Source: Ectobius pallidus (Eukaryota > Arthropoda > Insecta > Blattodea > Ectobiidae). From it: 64,000 nucleotides of DNA. The notes beneath the pieces were generated by a model. It did not search any database. It was not told the origin of the DNA and saw only the letters and a list, made by a program, of their open reading frames with translations. The DNA lies in NCBI GenBank assembly GCA_964059195.1, contig CAXKWD010000004.1, positions 124,778,043 through 124,842,042 of the forward strand. The letters are read 5' to 3'. Below, piece by piece: positions 1 through 10,824 of the stretch (the stretch's first letter is position 1; each line of letters starts with the position of its first letter). The translations under genes and the position numbers were made by a program.

Positions 1-62
1 CATTTTTTGCAAGACCAAGACCAAGACTGCAAGACCAAGACTGGTCTCGCTCATCACTACTC
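1..62. repeat. End of an (AAGACC)n array element
   Basis: The window opens inside a run of CAAGAC/CAAGACC units that ends in CTCATCACTA at about 60. The reverse complement of this end (TAGTGATGAGCGAGACCAG) is the start of the array at 4824, so this is probably the opposite end of an element of the same family, cut by the window edge. No coding potential is visible. Confidence 0.6.
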
Positions 63-1005
63 ATAACTCTCGAAAGAAAATGAAAATTAAAAATCCTGCT
101 TCGAGGTGCATTCGGCCACCGTTCAGTCTATGTTTAAAATTTATGGTTTCTGCGTGCATTAGATTTCGCTGGGCATAGCGCACAGACAGACAGACAAACA
201 AACACTTCCTCTTATTATTGTAGATGATGAAAGTTGGCCTAAATGGGAAACATTGATCAATTTGGATATAACTCATAACGCTGGGATTTCCTGGGACAGG
301 GAACTCGAATCTTAGGTCATTTTTCCCAGGCGGTGCTTTTTAATAGTGGAATGCATTCCAAAGTCGGATTTTTAGCGGTTTCATTATTATTATTAATTGT
401 TTAGTTTGTGAATGATTCGCGTGTAAGTATTAATAAATACAATGTTTTAATTATGTTGCTCTTAATTTTAATTAATCATCGCGGGCGAAGTTAAAAATAT
501 AGTTGAGCAACATAAAATCCGTTGGAGCAATATTGGATATTGCCATTATTGAGGCTGTGCTATATCAGCAAGCACAGACTACAGTCGTTAAATAGCTGAC
601 CTGCGAAAAGAGTAAGCAATAAATATTGCCTCTACATTCTGATCTCAAACGATCCTTCATTATTTTATTTACAAGTTTCTGGCCATACGTTTATCACAGG
701 AACAAGATACTAATCCCAACAGCAGGCCTTTTTTGGTTGCTTAGCGTGGCATTTGTTTGTTTGTACACCGGTATTAGGAAGTTCAACTGTATATTATCTC
801 ATTAACAGGAAGCGAATTCACAACCTTCAGCACAACAGGCGGAGACATTATGTCAATGAACAAACATCACAATGACTGCAATTTCGGGAACCGTTCCATC
901 TTTTAATTATCTAACGAACAAGAATCGACCCATCCTTTTTGCAGTCAGCTGTACATAACCCTCACTTCTACAAACAAAACCAGAAATTGTTGATTTTCAG
1001 GGGGT
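63..1005. other. No gene recognised
   Basis: AT-rich sequence with stops in all frames beyond about 70 codons. I see no protein family, tRNA-like head or terminal repeat. Probably intronic or intergenic. Confidence 0.5.
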
Positions 1006-1008
1006 TTT

Positions 1009-1080
<72 letters not shown>

Positions 1081-1113
1081 TCCTTCTTTCTTTCTTTCTT
1101 TATTTATTTATTT
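1006..1113. repeat. (TTTC)n microsatellite
   Basis: About 25 nearly perfect TTTC units, with one TTCC interruption near 1081 and a TTTA-rich tail. The Phe-Leu-Ser open frame across it is an artefact of the tetranucleotide. Confidence 0.95.
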
Positions 1114-2819
1114 CTCTCTTGAGATAAAATTGGATAATAATTTATTTAAAAAGTCAGTACCGGTATTTTAAAACGGATTTATACTGGATTTATAAAATAA
1201 GAGACATATCCTTCTGATTCATAAAAGTAACGATTGGACTAGCTGGAGCAGATTCGGGGTCAAGATGTTTATCCTCTTTGCATAGAAAAACAACAAAACC
1301 TTAGGTTTGGACCATTCGTGGAGTTAGGAATGTTTCTTAAATCCACGAGGACATTAGCTCAATGTGGTCTTATGTCCTGATTCTCCTTCGACATCACTCA
1401 TCAGCCTCCATCATACAGAAGAACACAATTCATTGTAGGCCTACTCGTTCTTTTCCCTTACTTCATGTTGTCGATATAATCGTGTGGCCCTTTCAGATAT
1501 TACAGACGTAGAAAAGATAATTGATTACAAAATCTCGGGCAATCACCCGGGTGAGATGAACGCATTCCAACCTTTCGTCGGGAACCCACACAGTTGTCAT
1601 CATCAAGGATGAAATAATGAAACTTGTTTATTTATCTCCATGTTGTGGAGGGGCTGATCCCCCATTGAAAATCGACAAAAGCACTTCCCCATTTCAGCTT
1701 GGCGTTCTGATTTACCTTTGCGTGCTCTCACCGATCATCCACTTATTTCATTATTTTAACTAGTCTAACAATTTTTAGGGTATCTAACAGAATCAATAAT
1801 TTCTGCAAATGGTTTCCGCTAATAAGCTTTAATAATTTTTTTTAAAGGCAATGTACAGCTGGTGTATAATTGCGTGCACGGAACCTTTCCAATATGATGC
1901 GCAGTGGTATATGTTGGTAAGGGAATTCTAAACCGGCTCCGCCATGCCCACTCCCTATCCCTGCTTCTCCTGTGATGGCGGATACGGCTAAGAGCCTCTA
2001 GATTCGTTAAGAGAACATAATGATTTCAAAATTAATCTTAACCTTGTTCGATAAGGGAAATAACTTTCTGTTTGTTCACTTCAAATGACTGTATTTATAA
2101 TATAGAAGACACTATTTACAAGGCAATCTCATTCAACGCTCCACTTAATGTGTGTCTTAACCTCCCTCCACAATTCTTCACTCATGAATCTGAAACCGAC
2201 CTGTGTTTATAGGTTAATGTTTGAGTGCCAGGCTTATGACTTTGAGGGCTGAAGTCCATCCATGGCAACCAGGGGCTCACCTAGGCTGAGCGTTGTTCAT
2301 AGATTTTAATGCATGTGGTCGGACTTAACTGAAACCAATAGGCTGGTGGCTCACCCAGGGCTGGTGTGGTAAATAAATGATAAAGAGAATCAACGCCAAT
2401 TTTAAATAAAGTAAAAAACTAAGGTTAAAGGAGGCATCGGAACGTTTCCGTGCACTCGAGTGCACCTCCCTATCGTATTCTTATCATAATGCCAAAAGCA
2501 ATAATAGGGTAAAAATGTTAACCACTGTAGATCTATTTCTGTTAAAATCGAATTGATATTCCTCTATTGTCATCGCTATATGGTACGGTAAATAACCAAT
2601 AAACCCATGCGATAATTTCGCACATTCGTATTTCCCTTCTTCCAAGAAATGATTAGACTTTTCTTAACTACTGTAATACAAAATCTACATCAATGAATGA
2701 GGTATGAGTGGACAGGATTGTTCACGAACTTCTTACTTAGCATACTCGCTGCCCATCGTTTGCACAAAGTCAGTCCTACGTGAGAGTGAGATACGGTACC
2801 TTTTATATGCACTCCCTTT
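1114..2819. other. No gene recognised
   Basis: AT-rich non-coding sequence. The part around 2200-2400 is somewhat more GC-rich and ends in an AAATAAATGATAA-like tail, so it may be the 3' end of an old retroposon, but I could not match it to anything else in the window. Confidence 0.45.
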
Positions 2820-3671
2820 TATTAAGTGCCAGTATGGTACTTTATGAGATTGTGTGGGGGACGGGAAAATGTCTGTTCGTCTGTCCGTCCGTTCGTGTGT
2901 CTGTACTCGCGATGACTCAAATACGCTTTATCGGATTTTAATGAAACTTGGTATACGCATTTATAATGTTCATGGTAAGAAGCCTATTGATATTGGACCA
3001 AATCGGTTGACCGGTACCGGAGTAAAACCCAATTTCGTGTCTATTTAAAGGCGCGATAACTCAAATACGCTTTATCGGATTTTCATGAAACTTGGTATAC
3101 GCATTTATAATGTCCATGGCAAGACGCCTGTTTATTTTGAACCAAATTGGTTGACCGGTACCAGAGTAAACACTAATTAAAGTTAACTTTTTTTTTTAAT
3201 CATGTCTCTACTAAATGCCGAATTTCTAATCGTAAGGGCTTTGACTCCAATGCAGTCAGATGTTTGTTTATTTCGTTGATCAAGTTTTAATTGAGTACCA
3301 CATGAATACTGCTATATACAGAAATAATTAGCGGAAATAATTAGAAATAATTAACGGAATTCTATGCTACTGAATTTTGTGAAATGTTGACATTTTTTTA
3401 AGAATTTCCAAGTTGCAATACATTTAGCTTTGATAAATAACACCATTCCTTAAAATATGGTTATCAAACTAGATCGTTAAACTGAGCAAGATTGCCGAAA
3501 TAGTAACGTCTTGGACTCGTATTCTGGAGGTCCCTGGTTCAAATCCCGGAGCCGGCCAATTTGACATTGGTATTTTTTTATTGTATTTTATTTTTATGTG
3601 AGTGTGCGATTGTCAAGATATCACAAATCTGTAGTTCTGCTGATGCTGGACGATTTTAATCTGATTAAAAA
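2820..3671 (+). repeat. Composite dispersed repeat with tRNA-like 3' part, copy 1
   Basis: Starts near ATTAAGTGCCAGTATGGTAC and carries two tandem copies of a module of about 142 bp, with start points near 2908 and 3050, containing CTCAAATACGCTTTATCGG and GGTTGACCGGTACC. It ends in a tRNA-like unit at about 3490-3671 (B-box-like GGTTCAAATCC). The same order of parts, with one module, recurs inverted at 58489-59095, so this is one repeat family and not a chance neighbourhood. A 64-codon frame across the module has no recognised product. The family is unknown to me. Confidence 0.7.
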
Positions 3672-4823
3672 AATTATTTTCTGCATATCATAATTGCAAA
3701 TATAATTGATTCAACATAAGCATTCTGGCACTTTTTTTTACATCAGTTTACCTTATTTTATTCTATATCAAAACCAAAAGTTAGAAAATGATATGCCCAG
3801 CGTAGAGAAAATTATGTAAGTGCATCACATCAGATTTTTATTTATTTAGATTTCTATCATTATTATTGATAGCCTCGCTAATTTGATCGATTACAACATC
3901 ACGCAATTCCCAAGGCAGCTGTGTATAGTATAACCCAAACATGACAGCTTCAGTTCATGGGGTTACCTACACTATTTTTCAAATGGGAAGCGTTTTCCTT
4001 CACCGCCAATCACGTGTACGAGCTAAAGAAGTACCGCTATCAGGAAGGGTCTTCCTTCCGTCTCGCCGTCTCTGATTGGACCGCGTATCTAAGCAAGGAG
4101 AAGAACAAACCGCTTTACATCTGCAAAACACTGTAGATAACGCTTTTCCTTGCTACTTAACTGTAGAGATTATTGAACAATAGGTGATCCTCCATTAGAA
4201 GTGGACACTTTGTAAAACCAATCCTCTCGGGCGGTCAAGAGAGACGAGGTTTTCATGTTTTGGAATAAATTATATACTGCAAACAATGGTGATGTCTTGA
4301 AGACTGAATATTGGCATATTGCATACCTTGCAGTGAGAATTACATGTGGTGAGTTCAGATTTTATGATTATGTGTATATTTTATGATTATTTTAAACCTA
4401 CAATGTGTTTTAACGCAAACTATGTCAGAAGTCGGGTAAAATTCCGATCCACTGTTACCATATTCATTGCTGTAGGCGTTTCATTAGTTGATGGAAAGAG
4501 GTCTTGACAGCAGAAAAATTATAATAGTAATTTCAATAACATAGGCATACATGTTTAATTTCAATGAGGATGGATTTTCCTATAGCTCTAGTATGTTTCT
4601 ATAGTAGGCCTATTTCTCTTTTACCCGGATTAATTTTGTTTCAAAGTGGACATAGATTTGACAAAGGAATTGGCAATAGGCTTTCACTTTTAAAAATATT
4701 CCTTTATAAAATATGCTAAACAAACAAAAAACAAACAACAAAAAAACATAGTATTGATTTTGTTGTTATAAAATTGTGTCTTCATGTTAGCTCAAATCGC
4801 ACTTAAACGTTTCGTATTTCGTC
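3672..4823. other. No gene recognised
   Basis: AT-rich sequence. A short part near 3790-3900 weakly resembles 28470-28620 (around GCATCACAT and GATAGCCTCGCTAATTTG), suggesting an old dispersed repeat. Nothing else is identifiable. Confidence 0.4.
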
Positions 4824-5027
4824 TAGTGATGAGCGAGACCAGTCTTGGTCTTGCAGTCTTGGACTTGGTCTTGCAGAAAATGCAAGACCGAGACCAAGAC
4901 CAAGACCGCATCAGCGTTAGCAAGACCAAGACCAAGACCGACCATGCAAGACCGAGAACAAGACCAAGACCAACCCTGCAAGACTCTGGCAATAACAAGA
5001 CCTAACTGCAAGACTCTTGCAGTCTTT
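4824..5027 (+). repeat. (AAGACC)n array element
   Basis: Begins TAGTGATGAGCGAGACCAG. The first 50 bases carry the GGTCTTG orientation, then a short GAAAATGC spacer, then repeated CAAGACC units in the opposite orientation. The element is thus a partly self-complementary minisatellite with a defined left end, shared with 1-62 (inverted). Open frames here encode only repeats of Lys-Thr or Leu-Val and are not genes. Confidence 0.7.
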
Positions 5028-5425
5028 CTACTTCAAAAAGTTTTATAAAGCCCCGTTGTGTATGCAACGAGCCTGCGACAGCTACTCAAAGGCGCCGCAG
5101 AGTCGCTAGCCGGGGTAGTCCCAAGGCTGGTAAGCTTATAATTAATCTGAAGGATTTCCCTGAATGGCATTCCATATAGCTAGTTCCTTCAATTGGTGGG
5201 AGTTAAATTCACGATAAACACTCCATATTCATTTTTAAAGTGTTTAATTCTAGTATTATGGTACGAAAGACAAACGGATGTAACAAAGGCCCTAAGCCAT
5301 ATTTGAAATTTCATTTTGCGTACAATAAAAATACTGACCACATAATTTATCAAGAAAACTTAAAAATTCTGTCATACAGTTATTTAATAACTAGTTTCTC
5401 TAACCTCTCACTGGTTAAAAGAAAG
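5028..5425. other. No gene recognised
   Basis: Mixed-composition sequence between the array element and the SINE target site. No supported feature. Confidence 0.4.
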
Positions 5426-5526
5426 CTATGACTGAGGATTTATAATAATTCTTTATTACAACCAAATGGTTATATTATGATGAATGGAGCAACGATGGAA
5501 TTATATATGGCAGGGGAAACCGGAGC

Positions 5527-5529
<3 letters not shown>

Positions 5530-5560
<31 letters not shown>

Positions 5561-6217
5561 TGCCCACCCTTTCCCCCGGAGTGCCTAGCAATGAAGCCAA
5601 AAACTCCGGTCAAACCAAATTTTGGTGACCATTTGTGCTGTGTGTTCCTATAGTGCCCTTGTGTGCATCCATGTGGGATGATTGAGGTTATGTCGTTTTG
5701 GGCTGTGTGCTTGTACAAGTGTCTTTATTTTGAGTTAGTGTTTGCCTTGCGCTGATCGGCTTCTAGTGCTGTGTTGGGTAGTGTGCTGCGTGTGTTTATG
5801 TTAGGATCTAAGTTGTTGTGCTGTGTTATTGTGTGAGGGGATTTTGGTCCAGCCCGGCATTTGCCTGTGAGCAGGGGAAACCTCTCTAAAACCCTGCTCG
5901 GGCTGGGTGGAGGGTTTGCCCAATGGGGCTTGCCCTTCACATGGTGTTTAATTTCCGTCTTCGTCTTGTTTCTCGAGGAGCGCTTGCTTGGCGAAGGCTT
6001 TTAGCGCTGGGAAGGAATTTTTTAGAGTCCAGAACTTGAGATCAGGTGCCCAGACTTCGTTTGCATTTCTAGCAGCTTCGTGTAAAAGTAGTCTGGCGTC
6101 TGTGTACCGGGGGCAGGTGTAGAGCATGTGGTACATGGTATCCTGCTCGCTGTCTTCACATGCACAAAGATCATCTTCGGCAAGATTGAAGCGTATGAGA
6201 TTGGCAGCAAAGTTCCC
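5530..6217 (-). mobile_element. 5'-truncated non-LTR retrotransposon in a SINE
   Basis: Flanked by a perfect 12-bp target duplication AACCGGAGCACT (5518-5529 and 6218-6229). On the minus strand it starts in coding sequence at 6217 and ends in a 30-base poly-A tail (poly-T at 5530-5559). About 390 bp between stop codon and tail is 3' untranslated region. Truncation at the 5' end, poly-A and target duplication are the standard marks of LINE target-primed reverse transcription. Confidence 0.85.
5948..6217 (-). pseudogene. LINE ORF2 C-terminal fragment (RT zinc-knuckle end)
   Basis: An open frame enters at the truncation point 6217 and stops at 5948, giving about 89 residues. It contains a C-x-C...H-x4-C cluster (CAC, then HMLYTC) of the kind found after the reverse transcriptase of R1, Jockey and CR1-type elements. 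The frame is undamaged but is only the tail of ORF2, without a catalytic domain. The clade cannot be fixed from so little sequence. It is read from the strand that ends in the poly-A tail, as expected. Confidence 0.7.
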
Positions 6218-6354
6218 AACCGGAGCACTCCAAGAAAGCCTGCCCCGACCCCACTTTGTCCACCGAAACTTCTACATGGATCCATCGAGATCCGATCCCG
6301 GGTCCCAGCGGTTAGCGGTCTAACCACTCAGCCATGGCGTGGCCTATGATTGAG

Positions 6355-6984
6355 AATTTGAAACTTTAAACAGTAGCCCTCATAACTTAAAACGCCTATT
6401 AACATGCTCAGTAACCTATTTCATTAACAATGATATGCTTTTTACACATAGGCCTATCATTAATATTCATAGCCTACTCTCATATATAGAATCTATGGGT
6501 TTGGGTTTCGAATGGTCATTGTGTCATTTGCTATAGATTGCACAGTTTCTAAAGCATCTGCTTCAATGCCGTTATGTTTTGTTACTATATTATACAGTTT
6601 TAAACAGGTCAGACAGAACCTCTCTCCTATGCGGAAATCTTTTAAACATTTCATACACATCCTGTTAATATTAATTCTTGTCTCCACAGCCGTTCAATTT
6701 GAAACTTTACAATATAATATTCATAATTTTACACTCTCAAATACTGTATAGCATCTCGTGGAATTTGGGTTTAAAGATCTGCAATAGGATAACAGAGAAT
6801 ATTTAAATTTACACTCAAATTTTTCTGTTCTAGCTTAAATCACCATGGACGTTTCGGTAAACAACGTGACATATTACTGTTTACATGGTCAAAGCAACTT
6901 AAAGCAATTAGCTTTCGTTACTTTCGCAAGAAATAGCACATGTAATCGGCGTAACTTTAAATCATGTAAACGCCATCGATCACA
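6355..6984. other. No gene recognised
   Basis: AT-rich. Opposed small open frames at 6493-6751 on both strands show no family resemblance and look like chance frames. Confidence 0.4.
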
Positions 6985-7190
6985 GTAAGATGCGAAAACG
7001 AAAACTGCAAGACTCTTGCGACAAGACCAAGACCGAGTATGCAAGACCGAGACCAAGACCAAGACCACTGATGCAAGACCAAGACCAAGACCAGGGTTAC
7101 CTATGCAAGACCAAGACCAAGACTGAGAGTGCAATACCAAGACCAAGACCAAGACCTCCTTGGTCTTGGTCTTGCATTTTCTCATCACTA
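6985..7190 (-). repeat. (AAGACC)n array element
   Basis: About 200 bp of CAAGACC and CAAGACCGAGACC units, switching near 7160 to the complementary GGTCTTGGTCTTGC and ending in CTCATCACTA. Same family as 1-62 and 4824-5027, in opposite orientation to the latter. The 103-codon minus-strand frame is repeat-encoded Val-Leu and not a gene. Confidence 0.7.
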
Positions 7191-9084
7191 ATTTCGTCAC
7201 TAGTTTGAAAAAAAAAATGATAACATGGATGACTATTAAACTTTGGTCCCTTCTCCCTAGAACTTTCAGAACTAACTACTGTATAATATTGTAGACTTAA
7301 CGAAGGTGCTACAACGGGAGCTGATGCAGAAGTAACTACTTGTTCTGATTGCCTCTTACATTCCTATAAAATAATATTACTCTTTCCAGAGAATCGTATT
7401 TTACACTCTTTATAGCGAATTTATGTGTCAGTTAAATCTTATCGTCCATGCAACATTCAGAACTGCTTTGTCCAAAATTTATTTCTGCTGCAAAAATATG
7501 TGACTCTCCTAATTCCTGTACTCAAACAACTTAATTGCTTCCCTTATGCGATAAAAGAACCTGCTATAGTTTCGCAACCACAGAAAGCTATCTTGTAACA
7601 GCGAAGTGCTGTATGGACAAACATGCAAGCTAGAATTAATAATTTCTAGCAAGAATGTTAACGTGTTTCAAACGCTGACATTTCTTCATCTGTACGGAAT
7701 CTGGTAAGCAGTATAAATTTCTTCTAATTCAAATTTACTACCTCCAGCAATATTATAAATTATGGATGTACAGTATATGATTGTTCATGTGTTTCGGGCT
7801 GACGTATTCGCTTTTGGGCGGTCTGATAAACAATAGGCCTATCCTATAAAAAGCCGATATAAGAGAACTTTTAATGTGTTATCGGTATTTAAATTTTCAT
7901 GTTCAAATTGGCATTACTGTATAGGAAAGGTTGATAAAGATAAACAGAAAGAAAAATATAGTCTTTTAACGTCCTGAAAATTGTCAGGGACCTTCTAATA
8001 ATCGTGGTAGGCTTGGAGTGTCATTATCCATTGAGATTTTTACGTCTTCTGAACTTAAATTAAGCTTCATTCGTTTTTTAGCCTAATTTACTTATACTAA
8101 TTGCAGTAAATGAAAATGGTAAATTTTTATTTTATTTTAACCTAACTTAAAATCTAGCTGTCACTTAGATATCTATACATAATTTATAATAAATTGTCTT
8201 TGTTAGGATTAACGAATAATTCTAATTTTATGAAAAGTGAAAGGGGATTATTTATTTTAAATCTTAATAAAACGATTTCCGGAAGGGCTTCGTTTTCATG
8301 TTGTAGAGGTATGAAGAAAAATAAGCAGCGGTACTGTATTCCTCATTTTCTGAAGTGATAGAAGGCTCAAAACTAAACATGTTTCTCAATTTTAAAAAAA
8401 CGGTAATGCTTCGTTTTCATGGACTATGAATGGAGGGAAAACGACTACTGATGGTGCCATTTCAGTGGCCAGAAACTACAAGTTAATGTAGCATCAAAAC
8501 AATGCTTGGGTTCGTTCTGTAGTAGGCCTACATGCAGTATTATATACTTCTTATATCTATGCAAACCAGACAAAGACTCAGTTTTTTGTTAGTTCCAGCA
8601 GCACCAACTTTGACCTTTGACACCATAAGTTGTTGTTATGGCAGCCTTAATTTACCGGAATTTGTATTCTGGACCAGAACTTAAGAAACGCTAACATGCT
8701 GATTATGTGTAGATGCTATTGAAGACAGTAGCTCATAAAAGGAAAATAAACTGAAATTTTAGACATTATAAAATAACTTACCTAAGCGGACACTGAGTCA
8801 ATATGCATGAATGGGGTATTAAGAGAATATTTTTTTTTTTTAATTCAGTTTGGGGAATTTAGATACTGTTATGTTTTAATGAATATCTAGGCGAAGAGGA
8901 ATTATTACAAAAATATGGTTTTCGTGGAGGAGCTTTAGTAAATAGATTAATACACATAAATAGGTTACATAATTATATATTTTACTCAAGCAACTTTATT
9001 ATCATGAACCGTTTGGATAGTTAAATTGTAGACGGTGTTTAAATATTTTGCCAATAAAAAAAATTGAACAAAATAACCATAATG
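7191..9084. other. No gene recognised
   Basis: Nearly 1.9 kb of AT-rich sequence without a long frame, tRNA-like head or clear terminal repeats. TAGGCCTA occurs at about 7834 and 8523. Confidence 0.45.
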
Positions 9085-9092
9085 CTTATGGA

Positions 9093-10002
9093 GAGGGTCC
9101 GGATTTTGATGACTTAATAATAATAATAATAAAAAGACCTTAAAATGATGACTTTATTACTTTAAAATTAATTTTAAATGACCTAAACAGAAGACGAATG
9201 ACTCAAATATTACTTTTATTTGTCGATCTCCTTGAATATTATAATTTAAAATCCATCACTCAATACTGGATTTCTATCTCTCTATCTATTTTCTACCCGC
9301 ATAGGGGCAGAGGCGGGTTGGGAAGGACCCTAAGCACCACGTAGGCCACATCTGCAAGCCCTTTGTGCCAACCCCTTGGGAATGGGATGATTAGCATGCC
9401 CAATGGTCCCCCCTCGAAGCAGATTCCACCGCGAGCCCCCACGGAACTCCCCAACATCCAACTAGAACCAGAAGTATGTCGAAATAAAAATATGCTTCAG
9501 TACCTCAATCACTAGCTTTCCCTCTCTGAATTTTAACCAGTAGACACAATCCCCCGGGGTTCGACTCTCTAAAGTAGCAGGTAGTTTCACCCACACATTC
9601 CTTTAGAGGACAACTCTTGTCTTACAATGGACGTGAATCAATTAGTTGGACGAGTCCAGCGTTTAACAAAATATTAATAGGGAAGGCTACATTGTAAGAG
9701 ATTTGAAAAAAAAATTAGATTACGAGGTGCTGAAAATTGATTCTACTAGTAATATAAGAATAATGCAATCAAATTCGCTAAAAATGGCGAAAACCTGTAT
9801 TTATTATTTAAAATGTCTTTAAAATTACCTATGTCCAAAGTGACCTTTCAGATAAAAAAAAAAGTCTAAAAACGCATAAAAAGATACACATAAAAGTGGA
9901 TTAATTTCACTCAAGATGGTATAAGTCACATTTATTTTCCACAGAGCATCGTTCTAGCATCAACAGAAAAAAAGATTTAAAGTAATCAAAATCCGGGCCC
10001 TA
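9093..10002. mobile_element. hAT-like MITE of the AGGGCCCGG family
   Basis: Ends are inverted: left GAGGGTCCGGATTTTGATG, right reverse complement TAGGGCCCGGATTTTGATT. Flanking 8-mers are CTTATGGA (9085-9092) and CTTGTGGA (10003-10010), an 8-bp target duplication with one difference. Eight-bp duplications are characteristic of hAT transposons. There is no transposase frame. A SINE fragment lies inside (9288-9458). Confidence 0.8.
9288..9458 (-). mobile_element. SINE fragment nested in MITE
   Basis: The reverse complement matches the GC-rich middle and end of the SINE at 14290-14876: AGTTCCGTGGGGGCTCGCGG, CATTGGGCATGC, GGTTGGCACAAAGGG and TTAGGGTCCTTCCCAACCC. Only the 3' part is present. Composition contrasts sharply with the surrounding MITE. 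No clear target duplication found. Confidence 0.65.
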
Positions 10003-10010
10003 CTTGTGGA

Positions 10011-10540
10011 TAACCGAATTGCAGAAGAAGAGATGGCTTAAGTATAGGCATATTTCTATCGGTTCACTGCAATTAGATAATCGTTTGAGTATCTTTCAAT
10101 ATGGTTCTGTTTAAAAAATACAATTCTCACATGACTGTTGAGGTTAGTTCATTAATATGTTCAGTTGATAAATGTTGATACCTCATTCATGATCAGTTAT
10201 CGCGTGCAGGGATCTTTCCAAAGAAACAATATAAAGATATTTTGTATTTTAACATACCTCTATTTGCATATATTTTTCAAAGATTTCATATGTAGGCCTA
10301 AATATACGATTATATAAGAGTGTTTTTACTACGTAGCAAAATGTGCAACTTTCCTGTACATTTCTCAAAAAGGGCGAAGTGTAAAAGTTTTGTACGTGTT
10401 TACTACTTATATTTATTAGTTTAAAGTAATCAGCTCTGACATCTTCCATTATATCCCAGTTCCGGTCACTAATCATTAAAATTCATGAATTTAATTGATT
10501 TAGCAGTATGGTGAAGACAGAATGAAATACAAAAAAAAGA
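10011..10540. other. No gene recognised
   Basis: AT-rich sequence between two hAT elements. The 75-codon minus-strand frame has no recognised family. Confidence 0.4.
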
Positions 10541-10618
10541 GTATCTGTCATAGGCGTAACCAGGCCGACCATATGGGGGGGGGGTTATAACATCCGCGGG
10601 GTCTGGAGAGAGGGGGGT

Positions 10619-10806
10619 CCGGGGATCCTCCCGCGGAAAATTTTAAAAATTAAGACTCAAAATAACGAGTTTTAAGCTTCCGGTGATCTCTCCCCGGAAA
10701 ATTTAAAAAATTAAGACGCAAAATAACGAGTTTTAAGCTTCCGGGGGTTCACCCCCGGAAAATTTTAAAAATCAAGACGAAAAATAACGAGTTTCAAGCT
10801 TCCCAC
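10619..10806 (+). repeat. Three tandem repeats of about 60 bp inside the hAT MITE
   Basis: Three diverged copies of a unit reading roughly CCCGGAAAATTTTAAAAAT, AAGAC, AAAATAACGAGTTTTAAGCTTCC. Subterminal tandem repeats are common in hAT elements, where they can bind transposase; that role is inferred, not shown. Confidence 0.75.
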
Positions 10807-10824
10807 GCTTTATACTTGTATTAA

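Larger units (their letters stand above)
5437..6343 (-). mobile_element. tRNA-derived SINE interrupted by a LINE
   Basis: On the minus strand the SINE starts at 6343 with GGCCACGCCATGGCTGAGTGG and ends at 5437 in the TTGTAATAAAGAATTATTATA tail region. It is flanked by an imperfect 11-bp target duplication (CTATGATTGAG 6344-6354, CTATGACTGAG 5426-5436; one mismatch). Its two halves (6218-6343 and 5437-5529) match the uninterrupted copy at 18834-19045. The interruption, 5530-6217, is a separate LINE insertion. Confidence 0.85.

Noticed and set aside
939..1127. 62-codon frame of repeated Phe-Leu-Ser
   Set aside because: Pure translation of the (TTTC)n microsatellite.
4784..5048. Four overlapping frames rich in Lys-Thr-Lys or Leu-Val-Leu
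   Set aside because: All are readings of the (AAGACC)n array on both strands.
5470..5718. Minus-strand frame with a poly-Lys run
   Set aside because: Crosses the LINE poly-A tail and both element boundaries, so it cannot be one gene.
10619..10806. CRISPR-like array
   Set aside because: Three adjacent diverged repeats with no spacers, inside a hAT element in a eukaryotic genome.
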